Assembly (NCBI GenBank): GCA_030018605.1
Contig: JASEHP010000045.1
Location: forward strand, 1-10,154
Reading direction: 5' to 3'
From: Thermodesulfovibrionales bacterium
GTDB taxonomy: Bacteria; Nitrospirota; Thermodesulfovibrionia; Thermodesulfovibrionales; UBA1546
Length of the DNA stretch: 10,154 nt
Both the position numbers and the translations under genes were made by a program. The notes below the pieces were generated by a model that was not told where the DNA came from, ran no database searches, and saw only the letters and a program-made list of their open reading frames with translations. Positions 4,700 through 10,154 of the stretch are shown here, piece by piece. Position 1 is the first letter of the stretch. The number at the start of each line of letters is the position of its first letter.

Positions 4700-7011
4700 A
4701 GGTAATAGATCCTGTATGCAACATGACAATTGATGATGCAAATGCTGCGGGCGTATCTGAATACAAAGGGAACAAATACTTTTTCTGCAATGTGGGCTGC
4801 AAGGAGAAGTTTGATAAGAACCCTGAATCATTTCTCGCGAAGAAGCCTCTCATGATGATGCCTGCGCCTAAAATGGAGGATATGGCTTCTACAACTGCTA
4901 AGGCTATAGGGGAAATGGCAAAAGATCCGATATGCGGCATGGTGATACCTAAAGACCGCTCTATAAAGAGAGAAGCCAGAGGCAGGCAATATTATTTTTG
5001 CAGCGAAGACTGTGTAAGAACATTTGAGTCTCCCGAGGCAGAGCTTAAGTCAATGAAAAGACGGGTTGCAATTGCTCTCACAGGCGTAGTTGCGCTTGCT
5101 ATTTTCAGAGCAGCGGTATTTTTGGGTCTTGCAGCGGGAGCAACAGTCCTCACATGGGTTCCGGTTCCGTGGCTTCCATGGTTTACGTGGGGAGTGTGGC
5201 TTTTCATTATCACGACCCCGATCATGATCTTCGGGGGTAAAGGGTTTTTTATCGGAGCTTGGCATGCCGTCAAAGACCGCGTGGCAAATATGGATCTTCT
5301 CATTGCGCTTGGCACATCAACGGCGTATATTTACAGCGCCTTTGTTGTTTTCTTCCCCGGGCTCTTGCCTGTTGAGGAAAAAAATGTTTATTTCGAGGTT
5401 TCTGCAATAATTATCGCATTTGTCCTTCTTGGAAAATATATGGAAGAGATAATTAAAAAGAAGAGTTCTGCCGCTGTCAGAAAGCTTCTTGACCTGAGGC
5501 CGCAAACCGCTAAAGTTATACGAGATGGCGCTGAGGTTGAAATCCCTGCAGAATCAATTATGGTAAATGAAATTGTAGTTGTCAGGCCCGGAGAGAAAAT
5601 TCCGACTGACGGGGTTGTCGTAGAAGGACATTCGTCCGTTGATGAGAAGATGCTGACAGGAGAAAGCGTTCCTGTTGAAAAGAAAACAGGGGATCAGGTT
5701 ATAGGGGGGACGTTAAACAAGGTGGGCGCTTTCAAATTCAAGGCCACAAGGGTCGGCGCAAACACTACATTGAACCAGATAATAAAGATGGTGGAGGAAG
5801 CGCAGTCATCTTCATCTCATATTCAGAGGCTTGCAGACAAGGTGGCGTCTTATTTTGTGCCTGCTGTTATTGGAGTCGCATTTCTCTCTGCTGCCGCATG
5901 GATTCTTTTGGGGAACTCTACAAATGCCCTTTTATCCTTTGTTGCTGTTCTTATTATCGCCTGTCCATGTGCGATAGGCATAGCAACCCCTGCGGCTTTG
6001 ATGGTTGGCGTCGGCAAGGGCGCTGAGCTTGGGATATTAATACGAGGCGCAGAATATCTTGAGAGGGCGCAAAAATTGAATTTGGTAGTATTTGATAAGA
6101 CAGGCACTCTTACAAAGGGAGAGCCGGAGGCAACAGAGATAGTGGCGGCAAATAGCGCCGGTGAAGCTGAAATTATTCAGCTTGCTGCTATTGCAGAGAA
6201 AGGTTCGGAGCATCCCTTGGCAGAGGCGATAATAAAAAGAGCAAGGATGATGGGGCTAAACATTCCGGATGCCGAAAAATTTGAGGCTGTGCCAGGACAC
6301 GGGATTAGGGTAATAATAGAAGGCAAAGAAATAGTAATAGGCAATAGGAGATTAATGCAGAACATAGGCATTGATATAAAAGATAAAGAGGCTGTTATCT
6401 CCGGGCTTGAAGAAAAAGGGAATACTGTGATGATTGTGGCAGGAGATAAAAATCTATTGGGCTTCATTGCAGTAGCCGACACGCTTAAGGAGCATGCTGA
6501 AGATGTGGTAAAGGGTCTCAAGACAGAGGGTATTCAGGTTGTTATGCTTACAGGCGACAATGAAAGGACTGCAAAGGCAATCGGCTCTAACGTTGGGATT
6601 GACAGGATTATATCCAATGTCCTGCCCGGCGATAAGGCAAGGATAATCAAGGAATTACAGGCGGAAAATAAAGTTGTTGCCATGGTTGGGGACGGAATAA
6701 ATGATTCGCCTGCGCTTGCACAGGCAGACATAGGGATTGCCATAGGAAGCGGCTCGGATGTTGCAAAAGAGACAGGCGGAATTATTCTTGTGAGGGACGA
6801 CCTCAGGGATGTTATTAAAGGCATAAAGCTCAGCAGGGCTACTATGCGCAAGATAAAGCAAAACCTGTTCTGGGCGCTTATTTATAACAGTGTTGGCATT
6901 CCGATAGCGGCTTTTGGATTGCTAAATCCGATTATTGCGGCGGCAGCAATGGCGCTGAGTTCGTTATCTGTCGTGAGCAACTCGGCCTTGTTGAAGAGGG
7001 TGAAAATATAA
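4696..7011 (+). CDS. copA: CopA-type Cu(I)-exporting P1B ATPase with two N-terminal YHS domains
   Basis: A 771-residue inner-membrane pump that moves Cu(I) out of the cytoplasm using ATP. Two YHS domains come first: DPVCNM at 5-10 with CNVGC at 31-35, and DPICGM at 77-82 with CSEDC at 102-106. They stand in place of the usual HMA domains. Membrane helices start near 123. The core motifs are TGES at 321-324, the metal-site CPC at 423-425, the phosphorylated Asp467 in DKTGTLT, the HP pair at 506-507, and GDGIND at 665-670. The last two helices carry NLFWALIYNSVGIP and P-x6-MALSSLSVVSNS, the full signature of the Cu(I) subgroup. It is the last gene of the operon. A silver or mixed role is possible, but the membrane residues point to monovalent copper. 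Confidence 0.95.
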   Translation: MKVIDPVCNMTIDDANAAGVSEYKGNKYFFCNVGCKEKFDKNPESFLAKKPLMMMPAPKMEDMASTTAKAIGEMAKDPICGMVIPKDRSIKREARGRQYYFCSEDCVRTFESPEAELKSMKRRVAIALTGVVALAIFRAAVFLGLAAGATVLTWVPVPWLPWFTWGVWLFIITTPIMIFGGKGFFIGAWHAVKDRVANMDLLIALGTSTAYIYSAFVVFFPGLLPVEEKNVYFEVSAIIIAFVLLGKYMEEIIKKKSSAAVRKLLDLRPQTAKVIRDGAEVEIPAESIMVNEIVVVRPGEKIPTDGVVVEGHSSVDEKMLTGESVPVEKKTGDQVIGGTLNKVGAFKFKATRVGANTTLNQIIKMVEEAQSSSSHIQRLADKVASYFVPAVIGVAFLSAAAWILLGNSTNALLSFVAVLIIACPCAIGIATPAALMVGVGKGAELGILIRGAEYLERAQKLNLVVFDKTGTLTKGEPEATEIVAANSAGEAEIIQLAAIAEKGSEHPLAEAIIKRARMMGLNIPDAEKFEAVPGHGIRVIIEGKEIVIGNRRLMQNIGIDIKDKEAVISGLEEKGNTVMIVAGDKNLLGFIAVADTLKEHAEDVVKGLKTEGIQVVMLTGDNERTAKAIGSNVGIDRIISNVLPGDKARIIKELQAENKVVAMVGDGINDSPALAQADIGIAIGSGSDVAKETGGIILVRDDLRDVIKGIKLSRATMRKIKQNLFWALIYNSVGIPIAAFGLLNPIIAAAAMALSSLSVVSNSALLKRVKI

Positions 7012-7034
7012 GCCGTTGCTGATTTTTTTGAATG

Positions 7035-7072
7035 ATTCTCTGTGCGTTATTTAAAAATACCGCACAGAGAAT
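7035..7072. terminator. Long stem-loop between convergent operons
   Basis: ATTCTCTGTGCG at 7035-7046 pairs perfectly with CGCACAGAGAAT at 7061-7072. The inside, GTTATTT/AAATACC, pairs further with one mismatch, leaving a loop of about four bases. It lies between the end of copA and the convergent acylphosphatase, whose last codons form the right arm. A run of seven T lies before the stem, not after it, so it is not a classic intrinsic terminator in either direction. A bidirectional end or 3'-protecting hairpin is most likely. Confidence 0.6.
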
Positions 7073-7332
7073 GTGTCGAATTCGTTTTTGAAGTCTTCCC
7101 ATTTGACTTCAATGTTATTTACTTTTGCGGCAGGCGGGCCTTTGTAACAAGAGTGTATAGCTGATTCTATGTCTTCTTTTTTGCCTTCAAAGACCGCCTC
7201 GACATTTCCGTCGCTGCGGTTTTTAACCCAACCCTTAAGGCCGAGCAATTGAGCTGCGTCTTCAGTGAAGGCCCTGTAAAACACTCCCTGCACTCTGCCT
7301 GAGATTAAGAGATGCGCCCGCGTGTTTGGCAT
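7051..7332 (-). CDS. acyP: Acylphosphatase
   Basis: A 93-residue protein of the small cytosolic acylphosphatase family, which hydrolyses acyl-phosphates such as acetyl phosphate and carbamoyl phosphate. The signature GRVQGVFYRAF at 12-22 contains the catalytic Arg20, and GWVKNRSDGNVEAVFEG at 34-50 contains the catalytic Asn38. The length is standard for the family. The reading frame continues upstream for 49 further codons, but the homologous part begins at MPNTRAHLLISG, with GGAAGG just before that ATG, so the start at 7332 is preferred. The 3' end runs into the stem-loop shared with the copper operon. It is probably a housekeeping gene not linked to metal handling. Confidence 0.92.
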   Translation of the reverse strand: MPNTRAHLLISGRVQGVFYRAFTEDAAQLLGLKGWVKNRSDGNVEAVFEGKKEDIESAIHSCYKGPPAAKVNNIEVKWEDFKNEFDTFSVRYF

Positions 7333-7372
7333 GCTAACCTTCCCCTTTATAGATGTGAGTCCCATGTCGCTG

Positions 7373-7861
7373 TCATTGTAGCCCGCCTCTGGCAGAATCC
7401 CACAAAAGCACGTCAGGCTTGCCGTCATTATCTTTATCGCAGGACTCGTGAGACGCTGTTCCGATAAATGACTTTTCATCCGCTATAGCGACATAAATAT
7501 AAACTTCGGGTTTCAGCGAAAGGCTCAAGAGCCGGAGGTCTTTGGTAAAAGTTTTATGTTCAGAAAAATATTTATTTTCCGCATCCGCAAGTTTTCTTAG
7601 AGCTGTTTTTGGCTGATTGCAGGGTTTTTGAGCCTCGCGCTGCGGAATGATAATTATTGCCGTAATACACATGCCTGCAACCACAATCAGAAGATCAGTT
7701 CTCGGTCCGCCGCCAAAACCCCGGTGTCCAAAGATTAAGGAATAACCAGCAGCAACGAGCCATAATATGCCTAAGACTGTCAAGACCCAGTTTGAATATC
7801 CGATAAATGATACTGCGACTGCTGTCAAGCCGGCCAATACGAGAACCAACAGGCAACCCAT
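7373..7861 (-). CDS. Three-helix membrane protein with a pilin-like C-terminal region
   Basis: A 162-residue protein of unknown function. Three hydrophobic segments lie at about 3-21, 26-45 and 56-73. The polar part from about 85 resembles the head of type IV pilin-like proteins: ALRKLADAENKYFSEHKTFT, then DLRLLSLSLKPEVYIYVAIA and DEKSFIGTASHES. It ends with DKDNDGKPDVLLWDS, whose DxDxDG spacing is like a calcium loop. Classic pilins have a single N-terminal helix and a prepilin peptidase site; here there is no such site and there are three helices. It may be a membrane protein to which a pilin-type head has been joined. An AAAGGATA ribosome site precedes the ATG. It lies 26 bases after the DUF2442 gene and may be cotranscribed with it. 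Confidence 0.7.
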   Translation of the reverse strand: MGCLLVLVLAGLTAVAVSFIGYSNWVLTVLGILWLVAAGYSLIFGHRGFGGGPRTDLLIVVAGMCITAIIIIPQREAQKPCNQPKTALRKLADAENKYFSEHKTFTKDLRLLSLSLKPEVYIYVAIADEKSFIGTASHESCDKDNDGKPDVLLWDSARGGLQ

Positions 7862-7887
7862 AGCTATATCCTTTATGAAGTTGTAAA

Positions 7888-8160
7888 TTATTTAGAAGGT
7901 TTCTTTGGTCTTGGAGCAGGCATTCCATATAACATGCCTTCAGCGCTAATATCCTCGTCAATTGCCGGCCAATGCACTCCCTCGCCATCCCCGATAATTT
8001 CATAGTTTGCGCGCTGCGCAGGCGAGGCTTCCAATAATCTCCATGACCAGGCAAGAGGAACACTGATTACCCTGCCATCTACAAGATAGGCTGTAATCGT
8101 GTCTTCATTGATACTTATGCCTTTAATTCTTGCTTCTTGGAGTTTTACCGCAGTGTTCAT
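7888..8160 (-). CDS. DUF2442-domain protein
   Basis: A 90-residue protein matching the DUF2442 family: DGRVISVPLAWSWRLLEASP at 28-47, then AQRANYEIIGDGEGVHWPAI and DEDISAEGMLYG. These are the family's usual landmarks (SVPLAW, RANYE, GEGVHWP, DEDIS). The family has no settled biochemical function; its genes often sit directly behind a DUF4160 gene in a two-gene unit proposed to be toxin-antitoxin-like, with DUF2442 as the likely antitoxin or partner. GGAGG lies just upstream of the ATG. The expected DUF4160 partner is present only as a truncated tail that overlaps this gene's start. The C-terminal tail APRPKKPSK is basic and Pro-rich. Confidence 0.87.
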   Translation of the reverse strand: MNTAVKLQEARIKGISINEDTITAYLVDGRVISVPLAWSWRLLEASPAQRANYEIIGDGEGVHWPAIDEDISAEGMLYGMPAPRPKKPSK

Positions 8161-8245
8161 ACCATGCCTCCATTATTTTGTCTCTATTATTATAAATGAT
8201 TTCCCGTATAGCATTTAACTCCTTTGACGTAGAGCCATTAACGGC
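8123..8245 (-). pseudogene. Truncated 3' end of a DUF4160 gene
   Basis: On the minus strand a frame with a stop at 8246-8248 and no start codon encodes TSKELNAIREIIYNNRDKIM followed by EAWYEHCGKTPRSKN. The SxKEL...IREII...NR...MEAWYE pattern is the C-terminal end of the DUF4160 family, the usual partner upstream of DUF2442. Its tail overlaps the start of the DUF2442 gene by 38 bases in a different frame, as would be expected of an intact pair. The N-terminal half is missing and no continuation was found in the sequence beyond 8246. The overlap and the surviving ribosome site explain why the DUF2442 start is intact. Confidence 0.72.
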
Positions 8246-8261
8246 TTAAATCAGCAGTGCG

Positions 8262-8335
8262 GTTAAGAAATACTGGGAATGTCCCATTTATCGTAACCAG
8301 CGTTGATTGTTAAGAAAATAGAACCGTCCCCTTTT
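8262..8335. repeat. Two diverged repeat-like units in the intergenic gap
   Basis: GTTAAGAAATACTGGGAATG at 8262-8281, continuing TCCCATTT, is similar in layout to GTTAAGAAAATAGAACCGTC at 8309-8328, continuing CCCTTTT. Each has GTTAAGAAA, then TA, then a GTCCC-like end and a T-run. The first includes a hairpin TGGGA-ATG-TCCCA at 8274-8286. The AGAACCGTCCCC wording is like dispersed repeats associated with REP-type transposases in related bacteria, as recalled and not checked. The remaining bases of the 8246-8434 gap show no gene. Confidence 0.4.
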
Positions 8336-8434
8336 CCTGTCTCTTTATACTGCTTCAATTATATGATGAATTATAGTGATGGCGGGAAGATACAGTCAAG
8401 TTAAAAAATGAAGTGTTACGCGGATTCCTGATTA

Positions 8435-8462
8435 TTGACATTGCTTTACTTTTTATGATAAA
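8435..8462 (+). promoter_or_regulatory. Promoter of the toxin-antitoxin pair
   Basis: A perfect TTGACA -35 box at 8435-8440 is followed after 16 bases by GATAAA at 8457-8462. This is the best sigma-70-like promoter in the window. It sits directly ahead of the antitoxin gene, and the -10 box lies inside the inverted repeat described separately. Confidence 0.6.
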
Positions 8463-8472
8463 AGTAAAGCAA
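8441..8472. promoter_or_regulatory. 13-bp perfect inverted repeat: likely toxin-antitoxin operator
   Basis: TTGCTTTACTTTT at 8441-8453 and AAAAGTAAAGCAA at 8460-8472 are exact inverted copies around TATGAT. The repeat begins right after the -35 box and ends just before the ribosome site, so a protein bound here would block RNA polymerase. Antitoxins of the AbrB/VapB type commonly repress their own operon through such palindromes. As RNA it would also form a long A/U-rich hairpin at the front of the message. Confidence 0.65.
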
Positions 8473-8484
8473 TGGAGGTGGGTT

Positions 8485-8703
8485 ATGCAGACTGTTAGAT
8501 TAAGTTCCAAGAATCAAATTGTTCTTCCGAGAGAGGCAAGGGAGGCGATGCATCTTAAGAGTAGAGCCGAACTGCTTGTTGTCGTGAAAGGCGGGGTGAC
8601 GGTTATCATGCCGAAACCTGAAAAGTACAGCGCCGCTTTATCAGGCTCTGCCAAAGGAATTTACGAAAGGGATTACATTAAAAAGGAACGCAGGTCCTGG
8701 TGA
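8485..8703 (+). CDS. AbrB/MazE-type (VapB-like) antitoxin
   Basis: A 72-residue protein with a swapped-hairpin AbrB/SpoVT DNA-binding domain: VRLSSKNQIVLPREAREAMH at 4-23, then KSRAELLVVVKGGVTVIMPK. The tail from about 48 (YSAALSGSAKGIYERDYIKK) would bind and neutralise the toxin. The start is the ATG at 8485 with GGAGGTG at 8474-8480. The frame stays open further upstream to a GTG at 8413, but that stretch holds the promoter and operator and so is not coding. It overlaps the next gene by one base (TGATG), giving tight coupling with the antitoxin first. It likely represses its own promoter through the inverted repeat at 8441-8472. Confidence 0.87.
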   Translation: MQTVRLSSKNQIVLPREAREAMHLKSRAELLVVVKGGVTVIMPKPEKYSAALSGSAKGIYERDYIKKERRSW

Positions 8704-9152
8704 TGCCTGTATCCGCCGATAGTTTTTTGCGGAAGCATAAGTCGGTTTATATTGACACCAGTGTATTCATATATTTCGTAGAGAAGAATGCCCGCTATCA
8801 TAAGATTTGCGAATCAATATTTGAAAATATTGAGAGCGGCGCTGCGAAGGCATCAACCTCTACTCTTTCATTGCTTGAAGTCCTTGTAAAACCTTATAAG
8901 CTAAAAAGAGACGACCTTATTCTGAGCTTTTACTCGTTATTCACCACTTATCCGAATATCTCATGGATTGATTTAACGCTCGGCATTTCCGACCTTGCAG
9001 CGAAGTTAAGGGCGGAGCATGGGTTAAAAACGCCTGACGCAATACAGGCGGCGTCCGCAATATCGCATGGCACAAAGGGATTTATCTGTAATGACAGAAT
9101 ATTTAAAAAGGTTAGGGATATCGACTGCCTGATTATTGATGATTGTGTTTGA
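8703..9152 (+). CDS. PIN-domain toxin (VapC-like ribonuclease)
   Basis: A 149-residue PIN-domain protein, a family of Mg-dependent ribonucleases that act as the toxin in VapBC pairs, often cutting tRNA or rRNA. The acidic active-site residues are visible: Asp18 in VYIDTSVFIY, Glu59 in LLEVLV, Asp112 in TPDAIQAA and Asp131 in ICNDRIF. The set appears complete, so the toxin is probably active. The ATG at 8703 shares one base with the antitoxin stop; a GTG at 8700, giving one extra residue, is an equal alternative. The target RNA cannot be read from the sequence. Pairing with an AbrB-type antitoxin is common for this family. Confidence 0.9.
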   Translation: MPVSADSFLRKHKSVYIDTSVFIYFVEKNARYHKICESIFENIESGAAKASTSTLSLLEVLVKPYKLKRDDLILSFYSLFTTYPNISWIDLTLGISDLAAKLRAEHGLKTPDAIQAASAISHGTKGFICNDRIFKKVRDIDCLIIDDCV

Positions 9153-9188
9153 CGGAAATGACAACACGGAATTGGCAGGGACAGCAAA

Positions 9189-10040
9189 TTGTTTAAAAAA
9201 ATAGCGTTGTATCTGAAAATGATTAAGTTCTCCCATTCCATCTTTGCGCTGCCGTTTGCGTTTACGGCGGCTCTGATGGCTGCTTCCGGAATCCCATCGG
9301 CAAAACAGATATTCTGGATTATTGTGGCAATGGTCGGCGCGCGGTCTGGCGCAATGGGCTTGAACAGGATAATTGATATAAAGATTGACGCTGCAAATCC
9401 GAGAACGGCGAACCGGGAGCTTCCTTCCGGCAGGATAAAGACATCCAATGCTGTTTTGTTTGCGCTTATCTCATTTGCCGTCCTTATCTTTGCCGCATAC
9501 ATGCTCAACCCCCTCTGCCTGAAACTCTCGCCGATTGCTATTGCAGTGCTTTTTGTCTATTCATACACAAAGAGATTTACATGGCTCTCGCATATTGTTC
9601 TCGGCATTGCAATTTCTGCTGCGCCTGTAGGAGCGTGGATAGCAGTAAAAGGCGCGTTTAACGCTGAAATACTTCCGGTTGCCTTTGCTGTTGTTTTTTG
9701 GCTTGCAGGTTTTGATGTTCTTTACGCTCTTCAGGATGTTGAATTTGACAGGTCCCTGGGGCTTTATTCAATTCCTGCGAGATTCGGTGTTAAGGATGCG
9801 CTGCTTTTTTCAAGGGTCTTTCATCTCATCACATGGGGAATGCTCGCAGTTACAGGGTTAATCTTTGGGCTCGGGATTTTTTACTGGTTTGGTATGGCTG
9901 CTGCCGGAGGGCTTTTCATATACGAACATTCACTTGTAAAGGCTAATGACCTTAGCCGGCTTGATATGGCATTTTTCAATATGAATGGTTACATAAGCAT
10001 GACGGTGTTTGTATTTACGCTTCTTGATTATCTTGTTTGA
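9189..10040 (+). CDS. UbiA-family polyprenyltransferase, probably for menaquinone (MqnP-like)
   Basis: A 283-residue integral membrane enzyme of the UbiA family, which joins a polyprenyl chain to an aromatic acid. The first Asp-rich motif is N59-RIIDIKID-67 (LNRIIDIKIDAANPRTANRE), and the second is DVEFDRSLGLYSIP at 183-196. About eight or nine hydrophobic segments are visible. The front, MIKFSHSIFALPFAFTAALM, is typical of the 4-hydroxybenzoate or MqnP-type members. In anaerobes that make menaquinone by the futalosine route, such a gene (mqnP) prenylates the naphthoate; which substrate is used here is inferred. The start is TTG at 9189, with AGGG at 9177-9180; an ATG at 9219 is a weaker alternative. 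The gene follows the toxin by 36 bases but is probably not functionally tied to it. Confidence 0.88.
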   Translation: MFKKIALYLKMIKFSHSIFALPFAFTAALMAASGIPSAKQIFWIIVAMVGARSGAMGLNRIIDIKIDAANPRTANRELPSGRIKTSNAVLFALISFAVLIFAAYMLNPLCLKLSPIAIAVLFVYSYTKRFTWLSHIVLGIAISAAPVGAWIAVKGAFNAEILPVAFAVVFWLAGFDVLYALQDVEFDRSLGLYSIPARFGVKDALLFSRVFHLITWGMLAVTGLIFGLGIFYWFGMAAAGGLFIYEHSLVKANDLSRLDMAFFNMNGYISMTVFVFTLLDYLV

Positions 10041-10043
10041 ATC

Positions 10044-10081
10044 TGTCGCCGAATACCTTTGAGCGACAACAGAGAATTTTT
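10044..10081 (+). terminator. Weak terminator-like hairpin after the prenyltransferase
   Basis: TGTCGC at 10044-10049 pairs with GCGACA at 10063-10068 across a 13-base loop, and TTTTT follows at 10077-10081. The stem is short and the T-run is eight bases away, so this is a weak candidate terminator. Confidence 0.3.
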
Positions 10082-10111
10082 GGTAATAAATCTTGGCGAA
10101 GTGGAAGATAA

Positions 10112-10153
10112 GCAATTTCAACTGTCTGAGCCGAAGGCGAGTTTTGAAATTGC
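10112..10153. repeat. Inverted repeat at the window end
   Basis: GCAATTTCAA at 10112-10121 and TTGAAATTGC at 10144-10153 are perfect ten-base inverted arms around a 22-base loop that includes GCCGAAGGC. The whole stretch is also open as a reading frame from a TTG at 10059 (TTG AGC GAC AAC AGA), which could be a gene start running off the window. Either the inverted repeat or that frame could be the real feature; the sequence is too short to tell. Confidence 0.45.
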
Positions 10154-10154
10154 C

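Noticed and set aside
7022..7029. T-run after copA as an intrinsic terminator tail
   Set aside because: The T-run precedes the stem-loop rather than following it, so it cannot be the tail for a plus-strand transcript.
7333..7479. N-terminal extension of 49 codons on the acylphosphatase
   Set aside because: The extension lies in the neighbouring gene's coding region in another frame and has no acylphosphatase similarity; the internal ATG at 7332 has a ribosome site.
8413..8484. Earlier GTG start for the antitoxin
   Set aside because: This stretch contains the TTGACA promoter and the palindrome, so the ATG at 8485 with GGAGGTG is the better start.

Overview
This window reads as part of a bacterial chromosome of moderate GC. 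The layout is a long plus-strand operon for copper (or related soft-metal) handling, followed by unrelated small genes. The organism is Gram-negative in style, with exported periplasmic proteins that carry signal peptides. Gene content and wording (YHS-type CopA, Met-rich exported protein, SHOCT/DUF2933/DUF5676 small membrane proteins, a UbiA enzyme of the MqnP kind) suggest Nitrospirota or a deltaproteobacterial lineage. That placement is an inference from gene style, not from a marker gene.

Positions 1-273 hold a decayed YHS metal-binding domain. From 274 to 7011 all genes lie on the plus strand with short gaps or overlaps. In order they are: an HtrA/Deg serine protease; a decayed HMA half-domain; a SHOCT membrane protein; a DUF5676-like two-helix protein; a His/Cys-rich single-helix protein; a second DUF5676-like protein; an isoprenylcysteine-methyltransferase-type membrane protein; a free-standing HMA metal chaperone; a possible 22-residue ORF; a Met-rich exported protein; a soluble SAM methyltransferase; and a CopA-type Cu(I) P-type ATPase. 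The ATPase has two YHS domains at its N-terminus in place of HMA domains. Read together, cytosolic copper would be bound by the small HMA protein, pumped out by CopA, buffered in the periplasm by the Met-rich protein, and the resulting envelope damage handled by the protease. The roles of the small membrane proteins and the two methyltransferases are unknown.

A strong stem-loop at 7035-7072 separates this operon from convergent minus-strand genes: an acylphosphatase, a three-helix protein with a pilin-like C-terminal region, and a DUF2442 protein. Upstream of the DUF2442 gene are about 40 codons of its usual DUF4160 partner, whose front part is missing. The gap 8246-8434 has repeat-like sequence. 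At 8435-9152 is a VapBC-type toxin-antitoxin pair, with a 13-bp perfect inverted repeat overlapping its promoter. A UbiA-family prenyltransferase (9189-10040) follows, and the window ends in a 10-bp inverted repeat.

The most notable features are the expanded copper operon with decayed YHS and HMA domains on both sides of the protease, the Met-rich protein, the toxin-antitoxin operator, and the truncated DUF4160 partner.
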